Shown: positions 23,506 through 32,044, counted from the stretch's first letter. The stretch: DNA of 64,000 nt from Planctomycetota bacterium (GCA_027623295.1 JAQBXR010000012.1:32121-96120), one strand, 5' to 3'. Notes: generated by a model not told the origin, from the letters alone. Numbers and translations: made by a program.

Positions 23506-23528
23506 CAGAGTCTGTGATTACGGAGGGT

Positions 23529-25109
23529 TTAGATTTCAATGCCATCAGCCATTATTTCGGCCAACATCGGTTCGTCACCTTGAAGCGCTGTGCGTTGCAT
23601 GTAAAGCGACATTCCACGAAGGCCGCCCAATTCTTCCCCAGCACCCGCTCTTCCGGGGCCGCCGTGAACCAACATAGGTAAAACCGCGCCGGGTCCCATG
23701 GACATTTCTGCTACCTTTTGGCTGCCAAAATTAAGGCGCCCGTTAAAGGGAGCCACCACGGTCATCAGCTCGGTCGCGAATTTGCGATCATCGGAATAAA
23801 CCGAAGCCACAAGTCCACCTTCGCCCTTGTTGAGCAGGGCGCCCAATGCTGGAACATCGCCCTGATAAGGGATGATGGTGGCAACCGGACCGAACACTTC
23901 GCGCTCGTGCACTAACTTAGCGGTCTGACTGTCGCGGGTTTGCAGCAGCACCGGGGCTTGAAAATAGCCTTTGCCTTCTTCCACTTCCAACAACTCGCCA
24001 CGGCCTTGTTCGCCATGGACGATGTCAGACTCTTGCATGAGCTCGGCAATGCCTTCCTGCACATCTTTCAACTGCGCTGCACTGGCCAACGGTCCCATAC
24101 GAACACCACGCGTTGCAGGATTACCTACACGAATGCTGCTAATGGATTCCTTCAGGTCTTGCTTGAACTCCTCCACCCTATTTCCCGGCACAAAAATACG
24201 ACGGATCGCCGTGCACTTTTGGCCAGCTTTCTGAGTCATGTCGGTGGTGACTTCACGCACCATCAGGTCCCAGGTTTCTTTTTGAGGTTTTACATCGGGG
24301 CCGAGTACTGCACAGTTCAAACTGTCAGCCTCCACGTTGACGCGCACCGAGTTTTGGATGACGTTTTCACTCGAACGAATGGTGCGGCCGGTCCACGCCG
24401 AACCAGTGAAGGCTACGACGTCTTGTCCGGTCACGTGGTCCAGGAGATCACCTGCAGAGCCGACGAGCATTTGCAGAACACCATCTGGAAGAACGTTTTC
24501 ATCAACCAAGATTTGCATCATGCGCTCGGCTAACAAACAAGTACTCGTGGCAGGCTTGGTCAAAACCGGCATTCCAGCCAAGATTGCGCAGGCTGCCTTT
24601 TCCGCCATGGCCCAGGCAGGGAAGTTAAAGGCGTTAATGTGAACTGCAACACCCGCACGTGGAGTTTGCACATGACGTCCGACGAAACGTGGACTGCGTG
24701 ACAAACGAATACTTTCACCATCAATGAAGAACTTGGCGGCACCCAGCTTATCGCCGATTTTGGCATAAGCCATTAGGGTGCCAGTCCCGCCATCGATGTC
24801 GAACTTGGCATCGCCACGGGTGTTGCCACCAGACATAGTGCTTAGGTCCAGCAGTTCATCGCGATGTCCATGCCATGCGTTTGCCATGGCAGCGAGTAAA
24901 GCGCCGCGTTCAGCGAAGCTCATGGCGCGCAGGGTTGGGCCACCGATTTCACGTGCATACTTCAATGCAGCGGCAAGATCTTGTCCGCCACGAGCGACTT
25001 CGGCAACAGCTTCTCCGGTGGTGGGATTGAATAGGGTGGCGGTTTCGCCGCCACCCTGTTGCCAGTCACCGCAAAGATGACTTCTTAAAAGTGTCGTTGT
25101 ATTGCTCAT
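23529..25109 (-). CDS. boxD: 3,4-dehydroadipyl-CoA semialdehyde dehydrogenase BoxD
   Basis: This 526-residue aldehyde dehydrogenase is of the PaaZ-N/BoxD type: INAFNFPAWAMAEKAACAI, AFTGSAWTGRTI at the nucleotide site, catalytic Glu in VNVEADSLNCA and nucleophile Cys in KAGQKCTAIRRIF, ending with LNFGSQKVAEMSMGPGAVLP. In the box route it oxidises the ring-cleavage semialdehyde to 3,4-dehydroadipyl-CoA, which enters beta-oxidation. Its start overlaps the boxB stop by ATGA, fixing the operon assignment. Without this context it could be called a PaaN-like dehydrogenase. Confidence 0.9.
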   Translation of the reverse strand: MSNTTTLLRSHLCGDWQQGGGETATLFNPTTGEAVAEVARGGQDLAAALKYAREIGGPTLRAMSFAERGALLAAMANAWHGHRDELLDLSTMSGGNTRGDAKFDIDGGTGTLMAYAKIGDKLGAAKFFIDGESIRLSRSPRFVGRHVQTPRAGVAVHINAFNFPAWAMAEKAACAILAGMPVLTKPATSTCLLAERMMQILVDENVLPDGVLQMLVGSAGDLLDHVTGQDVVAFTGSAWTGRTIRSSENVIQNSVRVNVEADSLNCAVLGPDVKPQKETWDLMVREVTTDMTQKAGQKCTAIRRIFVPGNRVEEFKQDLKESISSIRVGNPATRGVRMGPLASAAQLKDVQEGIAELMQESDIVHGEQGRGELLEVEEGKGYFQAPVLLQTRDSQTAKLVHEREVFGPVATIIPYQGDVPALGALLNKGEGGLVASVYSDDRKFATELMTVVAPFNGRLNFGSQKVAEMSMGPGAVLPMLVHGGPGRAGAGEELGGLRGMSLYMQRTALQGDEPMLAEIMADGIEI

Positions 25110-26530
25110 GCGTTTACAAACTTCACGTATTCGAATTCAACGTCCTGGCCGTTCAAGCCTTTGGCCGGTGGGTTAATCCAGCCAGCAAAGTGGCCAGGCT
25201 CAGTGACTTGCACCATGAGAGATTTCACGTAATCCAAATCGGCTTCGGTTGGGATCCACTGACCGTACTGGTCCTTGTAATCCTTATCGCTCAGCATTTT
25301 GCCCTGTGGGTTGAAAGGCTGGTGCTCGTAGACGCCAATGCGACGGTTAAAGCGCTGAGATGGCAGGTATAAGCGGAAATCTAATCCAGCCTTCTCCAGG
25401 CTGTTGTTCCAACGCTCCATGGCGCGCTCACAATCGTCCCTATAGGCATCGCGTAAAACCAAGTTCATGGCGCGACGCATTGGGATTTCGTGACTGACCA
25501 TCTTGCCATCTTCCATCCAATCCAAGCTGTAGCACTCGTCCATGGCTTGATGCTCGGTGAAACGCTTCGGATTCATTTCTTGGAAGCGTCCCTTTAGACC
25601 AGCACCAAAGTAGTTCGCTGCATTGGAGCTATCTTCACCACCGAATAAATCGAGGGATCCGGTGTACCACTCATTGATGTACTTCTGAATGATATCCAGC
25701 GAAACAATACCGAGCTGTGCTGGATCGGTGTCTGGGTTTTCAGCCATCACTTGGGCGGTCCGTGCAACCACGCGACCGACACCAGTTTCCCCCACAAAGA
25801 GGTGATGCGCTTCTTCGGTAAGCATGAACTTGGTCGCGCGGGCGAGTGGATCAAATCCACTTTCAGCCAAGGCAGCTAGCTGATACTTTCCATCGCGGTC
25901 CATGAACATGGCGAAGCAGAAGAAGGCGAGCCAATCTTCTACTGGCTTGTTGAAAGCCTCCAGGATGCGCGGGGCATCGGCGTTACCCGAACGACGCTGA
26001 AGCATTTCATCGGCTTCATCGCGGCCGTCTTTGCCAAAGTACTCGTGCAGCAAGTGCACCATTGCCCAAAGGTGACGTCCTTCTTCCACGTTAACCTGGA
26101 ACAGGTTGCGCATGTCGTAAAGACTTGGAGCGCACTTGCCGAGCAAACGCTGCTGCTCCACCGATGCTGGCTCGGTATCACATTGAGTCACAATCATGCG
26201 ACGCAACTCTTTGCGGTATTCGCCAGGCACTTGCTCCCATACATCCATTTCGGCGTTATCGCCAAAACCGATCTTGCGATTCTTCACTGGAGGCGTGAGG
26301 AAAATACCCCAGCGGTAGTCAGGCATCTTGACGTAATCAAAATGCGCCCAGCCGCTGGAATCTACGCTAATCGCGGTGCGTAGGTAGATTTCATCTTGCT
26401 GGAAACCTTCCGGCCCCATTTCCATCCACCAGTCCTTGAAATCCGGCTGCCAAGCCTCGAGGGCTTTCTGTACCTTGCGGTTGCTTGCTAGATCAATGTT
26501 GTTGGGAATCTTGTCGTAGGTGATAGCCAT
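25106..26530 (-). CDS. boxB: benzoyl-CoA 2,3-epoxidase subunit B (diiron)
   Basis: This 474-residue class-I diiron oxygenase has ligand motifs VNVEEGRHLWAMVHLL and LTEEAHHLFVGETG, plus the family-typical MDECYSLDWMEDGKMVSHEIP and AGWINPPAKG. BoxB epoxidises the ring of benzoyl-CoA using O2 and electrons from the reductase BoxA. No boxA is present in the window, so the reductase must be encoded elsewhere or replaced. It lies 4 bp after boxC and overlaps boxD; length and motifs match characterised BoxB well. Confidence 0.94.
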   Translation of the reverse strand: MAITYDKIPNNIDLASNRKVQKALEAWQPDFKDWWMEMGPEGFQQDEIYLRTAISVDSSGWAHFDYVKMPDYRWGIFLTPPVKNRKIGFGDNAEMDVWEQVPGEYRKELRRMIVTQCDTEPASVEQQRLLGKCAPSLYDMRNLFQVNVEEGRHLWAMVHLLHEYFGKDGRDEADEMLQRRSGNADAPRILEAFNKPVEDWLAFFCFAMFMDRDGKYQLAALAESGFDPLARATKFMLTEEAHHLFVGETGVGRVVARTAQVMAENPDTDPAQLGIVSLDIIQKYINEWYTGSLDLFGGEDSSNAANYFGAGLKGRFQEMNPKRFTEHQAMDECYSLDWMEDGKMVSHEIPMRRAMNLVLRDAYRDDCERAMERWNNSLEKAGLDFRLYLPSQRFNRRIGVYEHQPFNPQGKMLSDKDYKDQYGQWIPTEADLDYVKSLMVQVTEPGHFAGWINPPAKGLNGQDVEFEYVKFVNA

Positions 26531-26533
26531 GAT

Positions 26534-28177
26534 TTAAGTGCGGTTCCAATCGAATTCTGGGGATTCGGGGCGACCGTAAAGGCTTAAGGCCCCCTTCGGT
26601 CCGACAGCATTAGGACGCTGGAAGATCCAGTTCTGCCACGCTGTCAAGCGGCCGAAGATCTTAGTTTCCATGGTTTCAGGGCCAGCGAAACGAATGCTCG
26701 CTTCCATGCCGGTAAGAGAATCGGGCGAGAAGTTCACGCGCTCTTCAATCGCGAGGCGCACTTCATCGTCCCAGTCAATGTCGTCGGCAGCTACAGTAAT
26801 CAGGCCTAGCTCTTCAGCATCGTCTGATTCAAAAGCTTCACGACGCGCACACAGTTCTTCGGCAACGCCTTCATGGCCGAAGAAACGGGTCTCCATGCGG
26901 GACAAGCCATTGCCCATGGGAAAGGTACCGCCATTCATGACGGACATCTGAACAGTGACGCCTTCTTCTTCCAACATGAAGGAGCGGTCGGCGGCTAAGG
27001 CGAATTCATAAAAGCTGCCGGCGAAAGCTGAGCCTTGGTCGATGATGGCGAAGAAACTCTTTGCTGTGTAATCCAAGCGCTTGAACGTGCGCTTCATGAA
27101 CAACAGGGTTTCGTTCACGAACCAATCGTCGCGACGTGCGTTCATCATTTCATCCAATGCCAAAATGGTTTCAGCTTTACCGCGCGTCTTGAGCAGAACC
27201 AAACCGATGTGCGGATAGTTCAAGCGCAAACGCATGATGGCGTCGTCCAACTCGCGAAAGGCGCGCAGTGGATACCAAGCACTACCCAAATCGCGGGCAT
27301 CGGTTGGAATCTCTGGCAGTGCATCAGGCAGCGAAATTGTTAGAGTTGCGGTGCGCTCGGAAGTGTCCAATTCAAGGTTTACGTACTGATATTGCACGCC
27401 AAACTCGTTTTCGATTGGATGTAGGGCCTCCAAAGTAATGCCTTTACGTTCTGGGTGGCCCTCGCCAGCAACTTCCGCTACGCGTGCTGCAACACCTTCT
27501 TCAAACTTGGATGTTGGGAAGATGCCGTCCACTAAGCCCCACTGCACAGCGCGTTTTCCTTTCACACCCTCTGCGAGCGTGACGAAGACATCAGCAATGT
27601 CGCGGCGTACGAAACGCTTATCGACAAGACGCGTCAATCCACCGGTGCCTGGGAGTACGCCTAGGTATGGGATTTCTGGAAGCGAAACGGCAGAGCGCCG
27701 ATCGTCGACCAGGTACATTTCTTCACATGCGAGTGGAAGTTCATAACCACCACCCGAAGCCACACCATTTAGAGCGGCAATGTAGGTTTGCCCGGAAAAC
27801 TCCGATGCATCTTCAATCGACCCGCGCGTTTCGTTGGTGTACTTACAGAAGTTCACCTTCCAAGCATGGGTGCTGCAGCCCAACATGAAGATGTTCGCGC
27901 CGGAGCTGAACACGCCTTCTTGCCCGCTGGTCACCATAACCGCCCCCACTTCTGGATTCTCGAAACGCAGACGTTGAACGGCGTCGGCAAGTTCAATGTC
28001 CACACCAAGGTCATAGCTGTTGAGCTTCAAGACATAGCCCGGACGTAAGCCACCATCTTCCTTGATGTTGATGATGAGACGTGCAACCGGACCGTCAATT
28101 TCCACCTTGAGGTGCTGGTAACGGTCGGGATGAGTTTCGAAGTGGACAGGCTCCACCGCGTTTTGGGTCGCTTCCAT
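26534..28177 (-). CDS. boxC: 2,3-epoxybenzoyl-CoA dihydrolase BoxC
   Basis: This 547-residue protein consists of two crotonase-like halves. The first contains VTSGQEGVFSSGANIFMLGC and NGVASGGGYELPLACEE; the second resembles a degenerate crotonase with IDQGSAFAGSFYEFALAADRS. BoxC hydrolytically opens the epoxidised ring, releasing formate and 3,4-dehydroadipyl-CoA semialdehyde. ATG 28177 gives the normal N-terminus; an upstream reading to 28243 would run through the divergent promoter. It is the first gene of boxCBD, and a CATAAT box 6 nt from the ATG suggests a leaderless mRNA. Confidence 0.93.
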   Translation of the reverse strand: MEATQNAVEPVHFETHPDRYQHLKVEIDGPVARLIINIKEDGGLRPGYVLKLNSYDLGVDIELADAVQRLRFENPEVGAVMVTSGQEGVFSSGANIFMLGCSTHAWKVNFCKYTNETRGSIEDASEFSGQTYIAALNGVASGGGYELPLACEEMYLVDDRRSAVSLPEIPYLGVLPGTGGLTRLVDKRFVRRDIADVFVTLAEGVKGKRAVQWGLVDGIFPTSKFEEGVAARVAEVAGEGHPERKGITLEALHPIENEFGVQYQYVNLELDTSERTATLTISLPDALPEIPTDARDLGSAWYPLRAFRELDDAIMRLRLNYPHIGLVLLKTRGKAETILALDEMMNARRDDWFVNETLLFMKRTFKRLDYTAKSFFAIIDQGSAFAGSFYEFALAADRSFMLEEEGVTVQMSVMNGGTFPMGNGLSRMETRFFGHEGVAEELCARREAFESDDAEELGLITVAADDIDWDDEVRLAIEERVNFSPDSLTGMEASIRFAGPETMETKIFGRLTAWQNWIFQRPNAVGPKGALSLYGRPESPEFDWNRT

Positions 28178-28180
28178 CAC

Positions 28181-28202
28181 TGCATTATGCGGATAATATG
28201 CA
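28181..28202. promoter_or_regulatory. boxC promoter with TGCA half-sites
   Basis: Minus-strand CATAAT (28184-28189) lies 6 nt before the boxC ATG and is flanked by TGCA at 28181-28184 and 28199-28202. TGCA repeats are the known core of BzdR/BoxR-type operators, so this may be the repressor site for boxCBD. Confidence 0.45.
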
Positions 28203-28238
28203 AAATAGTACAGATAAATGTTCCGAAACCCACGCAAT

Positions 28239-28252
28239 TGCACTATATTGCA
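28239..28252. promoter_or_regulatory. candidate BoxR operator TGCA-N6-TGCA overlapping boxR -10
   Basis: TGCA-CTATAT-TGCA is part of a direct repeat ATTGCA-N4-ATTGCA with a 10-bp period. It overlaps TATATT (28244-28249), which lies 6 nt before the boxR GTG at 28256. A regulator bound here would block boxR transcription, i.e. autoregulation. Confidence 0.5.
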
Positions 28253-28255
28253 GGT

Positions 28256-29011
28256 GTGCCCCAGGTTCCCAACCCAGCTCTACTAGAACGGATCGCCCAA
28301 CGCGTGCGCGCGCGCAGGTCTGCTTTGAGTTTGACCATGGCGGAAGCTGCGCGGCTATCTGGCCTCAGCCCACGCTTTTATGCCCAAGTCGAATCCGCCG
28401 AAGCCAATATTGCGATTGGCCGGCTAGACGCGCTTGCAACCGCCCTGCAAGTGTCTCTGGTCTCCCTTCTGCAAGACCATGCGGTAGCTCCCACCAAACG
28501 AGGCATTGCACTTCTTGGAATTCGTGGTTCGGGCAAGAGCACTTTGGGTGCCATGCTTGCAAAATCCATGAACCTTGAGTTCTTGGAATTAGATGAAGCC
28601 ATTGAAGCGCTTGCTGGCCTAAACCTATCCGAGGTCTTTGCCCTTCACGGTGAGAACTATTATCGACGCCTCGGTGGTGAAGCCCTGCAACAGCTTATAA
28701 GCAAAGGTACTCCCAAGGTGGTTGCACTACCCGGCGGCATTGTTCTGGACGAGAGTGCTTATGCCTTAGTCGAAAACAACTTCACGACGGTTTGGTTACG
28801 CACCGAACCAGAAGACTGCATGGCGCGGGTACTTGCACAAGGCGACCATCGCCCGATGAAGGGGCACGCCGATGCCATGGCAGAACTTCGCAACTTGTTG
28901 GCAGCACGCGAACCGTATTATCAACGGGCGGCTCTCACCATAGACACCTCCGCAAGTGATCTATCCAAGACGCACGATCGCTTGCTAGAGACCGTAGAAG
29001 CTAGTCGTTAA
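28256..29011 (+). CDS. boxR: BoxR/BzdR-type regulator: XRE HTH fused to shikimate-kinase-like domain
   Basis: Residues about 5-80 are an XRE-type HTH (LSLTMAEAARLSGLSPRFYAQVESAEANIAIGRL). Residues about 85-250 are a shikimate-kinase-like domain with P-loop GIRGSGKSTLGAMLAKSM, FLELDEAIEALAGLNLSEVF and ALPGGIV. This fusion is diagnostic of BzdR/BoxR, where the kinase-like domain senses benzoyl-CoA. It is divergent from boxCBD. I chose GTG 28256, giving VPQVPNPALLERIA, because it directly follows the -10 box and fits homologue length; an ATG far upstream would overlap boxC. The 3' end overlaps the convergent dehydrogenase gene by 11 bp. Confidence 0.92.
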   Translation: MPQVPNPALLERIAQRVRARRSALSLTMAEAARLSGLSPRFYAQVESAEANIAIGRLDALATALQVSLVSLLQDHAVAPTKRGIALLGIRGSGKSTLGAMLAKSMNLEFLELDEAIEALAGLNLSEVFALHGENYYRRLGGEALQQLISKGTPKVVALPGGIVLDESAYALVENNFTTVWLRTEPEDCMARVLAQGDHRPMKGHADAMAELRNLLAAREPYYQRAALTIDTSASDLSKTHDRLLETVEASR

Positions 29012-29894
29012 ACGGTTCCGGATGGCCACTAGACCAGTCGTAAAAGCCGCGGCCTGACTTACGCCCTAAGTGCCCTTCAGCGACCATTTGGCGCATAAGC
29101 GCAGGTGCCTTAAAGCGGACATCGTCCAGGGTTTCGGCTAGGTATTCGCTGATATGCAAACGCACATCGAGACCGATCATGTCGGTCAACTTGAGCGGTC
29201 CCATGGGGTGGCGATAACCAAGCTCCATGGCAGTGTCGATATCTGCCGCCGAGGCAACACCCTCTTCCACCATACGGATGGCTTCTAAGCCGAGGGTGAC
29301 TCCCAATCGCGAAGAGGCAAAACCAGGTGCATCCTTTACCACAATCGGGCTCTTGCCCATGCGCTCGGACAATTCTAAAGCGCGCTCCAAAACCTGCTTG
29401 GAAGTCTTCTCACCACGGACCACTTCCAACAATTTCATAAGCGGCGGTGGGTTGAAAAAATGCAAACCCAAAAAGCGCTCTGGATTGGGCACCACAGTGG
29501 CCAACTCCGTCACCGACAAGGATGAAGTGTTGGTGGCAATCAAGGCCTCAGGACTTACGATTGCGGCAACGCGTTTGAAAATATCTTGCTTCAAACTCAG
29601 CTTTTCGGGTGCGGCTTCGATTACTAAATCTACGCCCGACACCGCGCACTCTAAGTTCCAGACCGGCTCTAGCAATGCTAAGACTTCAGCCTTGCGCTCC
29701 GCCGTAACCTTGCCCTTTTGCACGCCCTTCTCCAGCATGGCTTCGATCTTTGCCATGCCGTCACGCGCCAAAGACTCTTCAATGTCATAAAGCCGGGTGC
29801 GAATACCAGCCTGTGCGGCCACTTGCGCAATGCCTGCGCCCATGGCCCCAGCGCCCAACACTGCTGCAGTTTGAATGGTTCGAGAATCGCTCAT
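29001..29894 (-). CDS. 3-hydroxyacyl-CoA dehydrogenase (Hbd/PaaH-like)
   Basis: This 297-residue NAD-dependent enzyme has the N-terminal Rossmann loop AVLGAGAMGAGIAQVAAQAG, LVIEAAPEKLSLKQ, the catalytic region NTSSLSVTELA and LGLHFFNPPPLMKLLEVV, and the C-terminal GYRHPMGPLKLTDMIGLD. It could oxidise 3-hydroxybutyryl-CoA or 3-hydroxyadipyl-CoA; its place beside the box genes makes the latter, downstream of BoxD, attractive. ATG 29894 (MSDSRTIQ) is preferred over an upstream in-frame codon at 29921. Specificity cannot be set from sequence alone. Confidence 0.88.
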   Translation of the reverse strand: MSDSRTIQTAAVLGAGAMGAGIAQVAAQAGIRTRLYDIEESLARDGMAKIEAMLEKGVQKGKVTAERKAEVLALLEPVWNLECAVSGVDLVIEAAPEKLSLKQDIFKRVAAIVSPEALIATNTSSLSVTELATVVPNPERFLGLHFFNPPPLMKLLEVVRGEKTSKQVLERALELSERMGKSPIVVKDAPGFASSRLGVTLGLEAIRMVEEGVASAADIDTAMELGYRHPMGPLKLTDMIGLDVRLHISEYLAETLDDVRFKAPALMRQMVAEGHLGRKSGRGFYDWSSGHPEPFND

Positions 29895-29955
29895 GAAACT
29901 TCTTTTCGTGTAGGGGTCCATCCCCTAGGTGGCGGCATAGTAACCTTGTCCCCCT

Positions 29956-30967
29956 ATGGCGACCCGCCTCGTCCACACCTTCATTCCCGATGAAGCCGTT
30001 GAAAGATCGACGCGCTCCTAGAAACCTTGCCGCACGCTAAGGCTTTTCGGCATAACTTGCCAGGGTCCACCACGCAGTATCACATTCTGATTCCTGCCGA
30101 GGAGGTCTCCACTGTGCTCGATCCATTGCAAGCCGCCTTTGGCCGCTATCAAGATTTCCGCGCAGTCGTCTTAGCCGTAGAAACCGTAGTACCCAAACCA
30201 GAGGAGCCTGAACCGGTAACTCCAGCAGCTGAAACGCCTCCCAAAAAGAAGGGCGGCAGCATTAGTCGCGAGGAACTCATCGACGACCTTGCCGATGTCG
30301 CCCAACTCGACAAAGTACACCTTGGATGGTGGGCCTTTCCACGATCGTTGCCACAATTGGTTTATCCGCCGACAACACTGCGGTTTTGATTGGCGCCATG
30401 GTGATCGCACCTCTGCTAGGCCCCAATATGGCTCTTTCCCTAGCCAGTGCTCTTGGCGATACCAAACTAGCGCTGCTTAGTTTCCGCACTGGTTTTGCTG
30501 GCGTCACTCTTGCATTCCTACTTGCAGGGCTCGCCGGCTGGATTTTCGATTTAAACCTTGAGTCGCATGAAATCATCAGCCGCACCAACCTAAACCTTGA
30601 AGACTTGCTGCTTGCCTTAGCTGCAGGAACTGCAGGAGCCCTTGCCTTCACCACCGGCGTGCCCGCGTCCTTAGTTGGCGTCATGGTTGCCGTCGCCCTG
30701 CTCCCGCCACTCGTGGTCTGTGCCCTCATGGTGACCGCTGGGAATTGGGCTCTTGCAGAAGGTGCCGGCATGTTGCTCGCAGGAAACCTGGTGTGCGTCA
30801 ACCTGGCGGGCATTGCGACCTTCCTTTCACGCGGGGTCGCCCCAAGGACTTGGTGGCATAAGCGTAAATCACGCAAACTTGCGGTGGGCATGCTACTCGG
30901 CTGGGCTCTTTTGCTTGCCGCGCTCATCACATTAGTGCTGATTAACGACGTCGATTTACCGATTTAA
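29956..30967 (+). pseudogene. DUF389 (TIGR00341) membrane protein with two frameshifts
   Basis: Three consecutive frames together give one DUF389 protein. The ATG at 29956 reads MATRLVHTFIPDEAVE and then hits TAG. The correct continuation KIDALLETLPHAKAF starts at 30003 in the next frame; one A seems missing from GAAA(A)G. That frame runs through ISREELIDDLADVAQLDKV and then loses register near 30324, where MVGLSTIVATIGLSADNT and IGAMVIAPLLGPNMALSLA continue in a third frame after another single-base loss. The C-terminal part has about five membrane spans and is well preserved. It is either a recent pseudogene or a place with two base-calling deletions. Confidence 0.75.
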
Positions 30968-31008
30968 GACTTCAGTCCTTTCCGGAATAAGCCGTAGTTG
31001 TGACTGGT

Positions 31009-31419
31009 ATGGCACCAAAACGACTACTCCATCTACTTGCCGCGAGCCCCATCCTCCTTGCAGCCTGCTCTTCCGGACCCACAGTCCTGACCCACGATAA
31101 TGGAGAGGTGGCTCTTCGTGTGGAATCCACAGTGGACGGCGTGACCGTTGAGAACATGCGCGTGCGTATGCGTGATGACCAAGCGACGGCTCAGTTCAAT
31201 CTGGTCAACGACGATTCCGACCGACAAAACGTTTTCATTGTTCTCGAGTGGTACGACTCCGATGGCTTCCTGCTCGAAGACTCGATGGAAGTAGACCCTC
31301 GCGAACGCACCTTTAACCTGCGCGGCGGCAAACAGCGCACCCTTACGTTCTTCAGCCCCAATGGTCAGCGCCCAACGACTCTGCGCTGCACGGTCGAAAA
31401 ATCTGAGGTGCACTTCTAA
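31009..31419 (+). CDS. YcfL-like (DUF1425) lipoprotein
   Basis: This 136-residue protein begins with a lipoprotein signal peptide ending LLAACSSG, with lipobox Cys about residue 20. The mature part resembles YcfL/DUF1425: VTVENMRVRMRDDQATAQFNLVND, followed by NVFIVLEWYDSDGFLLEDS. YcfL is linked to the LpoB outer-membrane lipoprotein in enterobacteria, but its role is not settled, so I give no symbol. ATG 31009 is preferred; a GTG at 31000 is also in frame. It is a single gene between the broken DUF389 gene and the convergent msrA. Confidence 0.75.
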   Translation: MAPKRLLHLLAASPILLAACSSGPTVLTHDNGEVALRVESTVDGVTVENMRVRMRDDQATAQFNLVNDDSDRQNVFIVLEWYDSDGFLLEDSMEVDPRERTFNLRGGKQRTLTFFSPNGQRPTTLRCTVEKSEVHF

Positions 31420-31450
31420 AGTGCACCTCCTGGATTCCTAAGCACCGTTT

Positions 31451-32035
31451 TTAACGACGCGGGAACAAGCCTTGCTTTTCGTAGTACTGCTGATGGTAAT
31501 TCTCAGCACGAATGAAGTCCTTGGACTCCACCACGCCGGTGCTTATAGGCTTACTAAAACGACCTGAGCTGGCCAGGCTAGCTTTAGAAGACTCCGCCAT
31601 TTTACGCTGTTCTTCACTGTGGAAGAAAATAACCGCGCGATATTGATCGCCGATGTTCACGCCTTGACCATTCGCTTGGGTAGGGTCGTGATTCTCCCAA
31701 AAAATATCAAGCAGCTGCTCGTACTGAACTTTGGACGGATCATAGGTCACATGAACGGCTTCCGCGTGTCCGGTTTCACCAGAACAAACTTGTTGATAGG
31801 TTACATCTGGAACGGTGCCGCCGACATAGCCGACCTCAGTGGAAATTACGCCATCTACAGCACGGTAGATAGCTTCGACGCCCCAGAATCAGCCCGCTGC
31901 AAAGGTGGCTTCTTGGATGTTCATCGAGGCAGGGGTCGCAGGTTGGGTGGTGTCAGGATTGGAGTCCATCGGTTTTCCGGTGCTACACGCTACGGCAAGC
32001 AGGCCGAAGGCTAGGCTGATCAGAGTGGTACGCAT
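31451..32035 (-). CDS. msrA: lipoprotein methionine sulfoxide reductase A, selenocysteine form
   Basis: The frame contains TGA at 31889-31891. Read through, it gives a 194-residue MsrA: lipoprotein signal MRTTLISLAFGLLAVACS (Cys17), a short linker, then ATFAAG-[TGA]-FWGVEAIYRAVDG, so TGA replaces the catalytic Cys of the invariant GCFW motif (residue 49). The rest is textbook MsrA: EVGYVGGTVPDVTYQQVCSG, TGHAEAVHVTYDP, LLDIFWENHDPTQANGQG and the C-terminal NYHQQYYEKQG. AGGAGG lies 4 nt before the ATG. Selenocysteine MsrA proteins are known in other organisms and have very high activity. The enzyme would repair oxidised Met in envelope proteins. A bona fide pseudogene is unlikely given full conservation on both sides. 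Confidence 0.9.
31850..31873 (-). promoter_or_regulatory. SECIS-like hairpin of msrA
   Basis: Starting 16 nt after the TGA, GCTATCTAC pairs with GTAGATGGC (9 bp including one G-U) around the loop CGTGCT. The apical loop lies about 24 nt from TGA and has G as its second base, matching the bacterial SECIS model (loop 16-37 nt from UGA, G among the first two loop bases). Confidence 0.75.
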
Positions 32036-32044
32036 GGTTCCTCC

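Noticed and set aside
30326-30967. A separate short membrane gene starting at 30326
   Set aside because: It is the C-terminal part of DUF389; the N-terminal part lies immediately upstream in shifted frames.
31451-31750. A 99-residue truncated MsrA fragment as a stand-alone gene or pseudogene
   Set aside because: The missing N-terminal half is present upstream in the same frame, separated only by a TGA at the catalytic Cys, with signal peptide, ribosome site and SECIS-like hairpin; selenocysteine explains all of this better.
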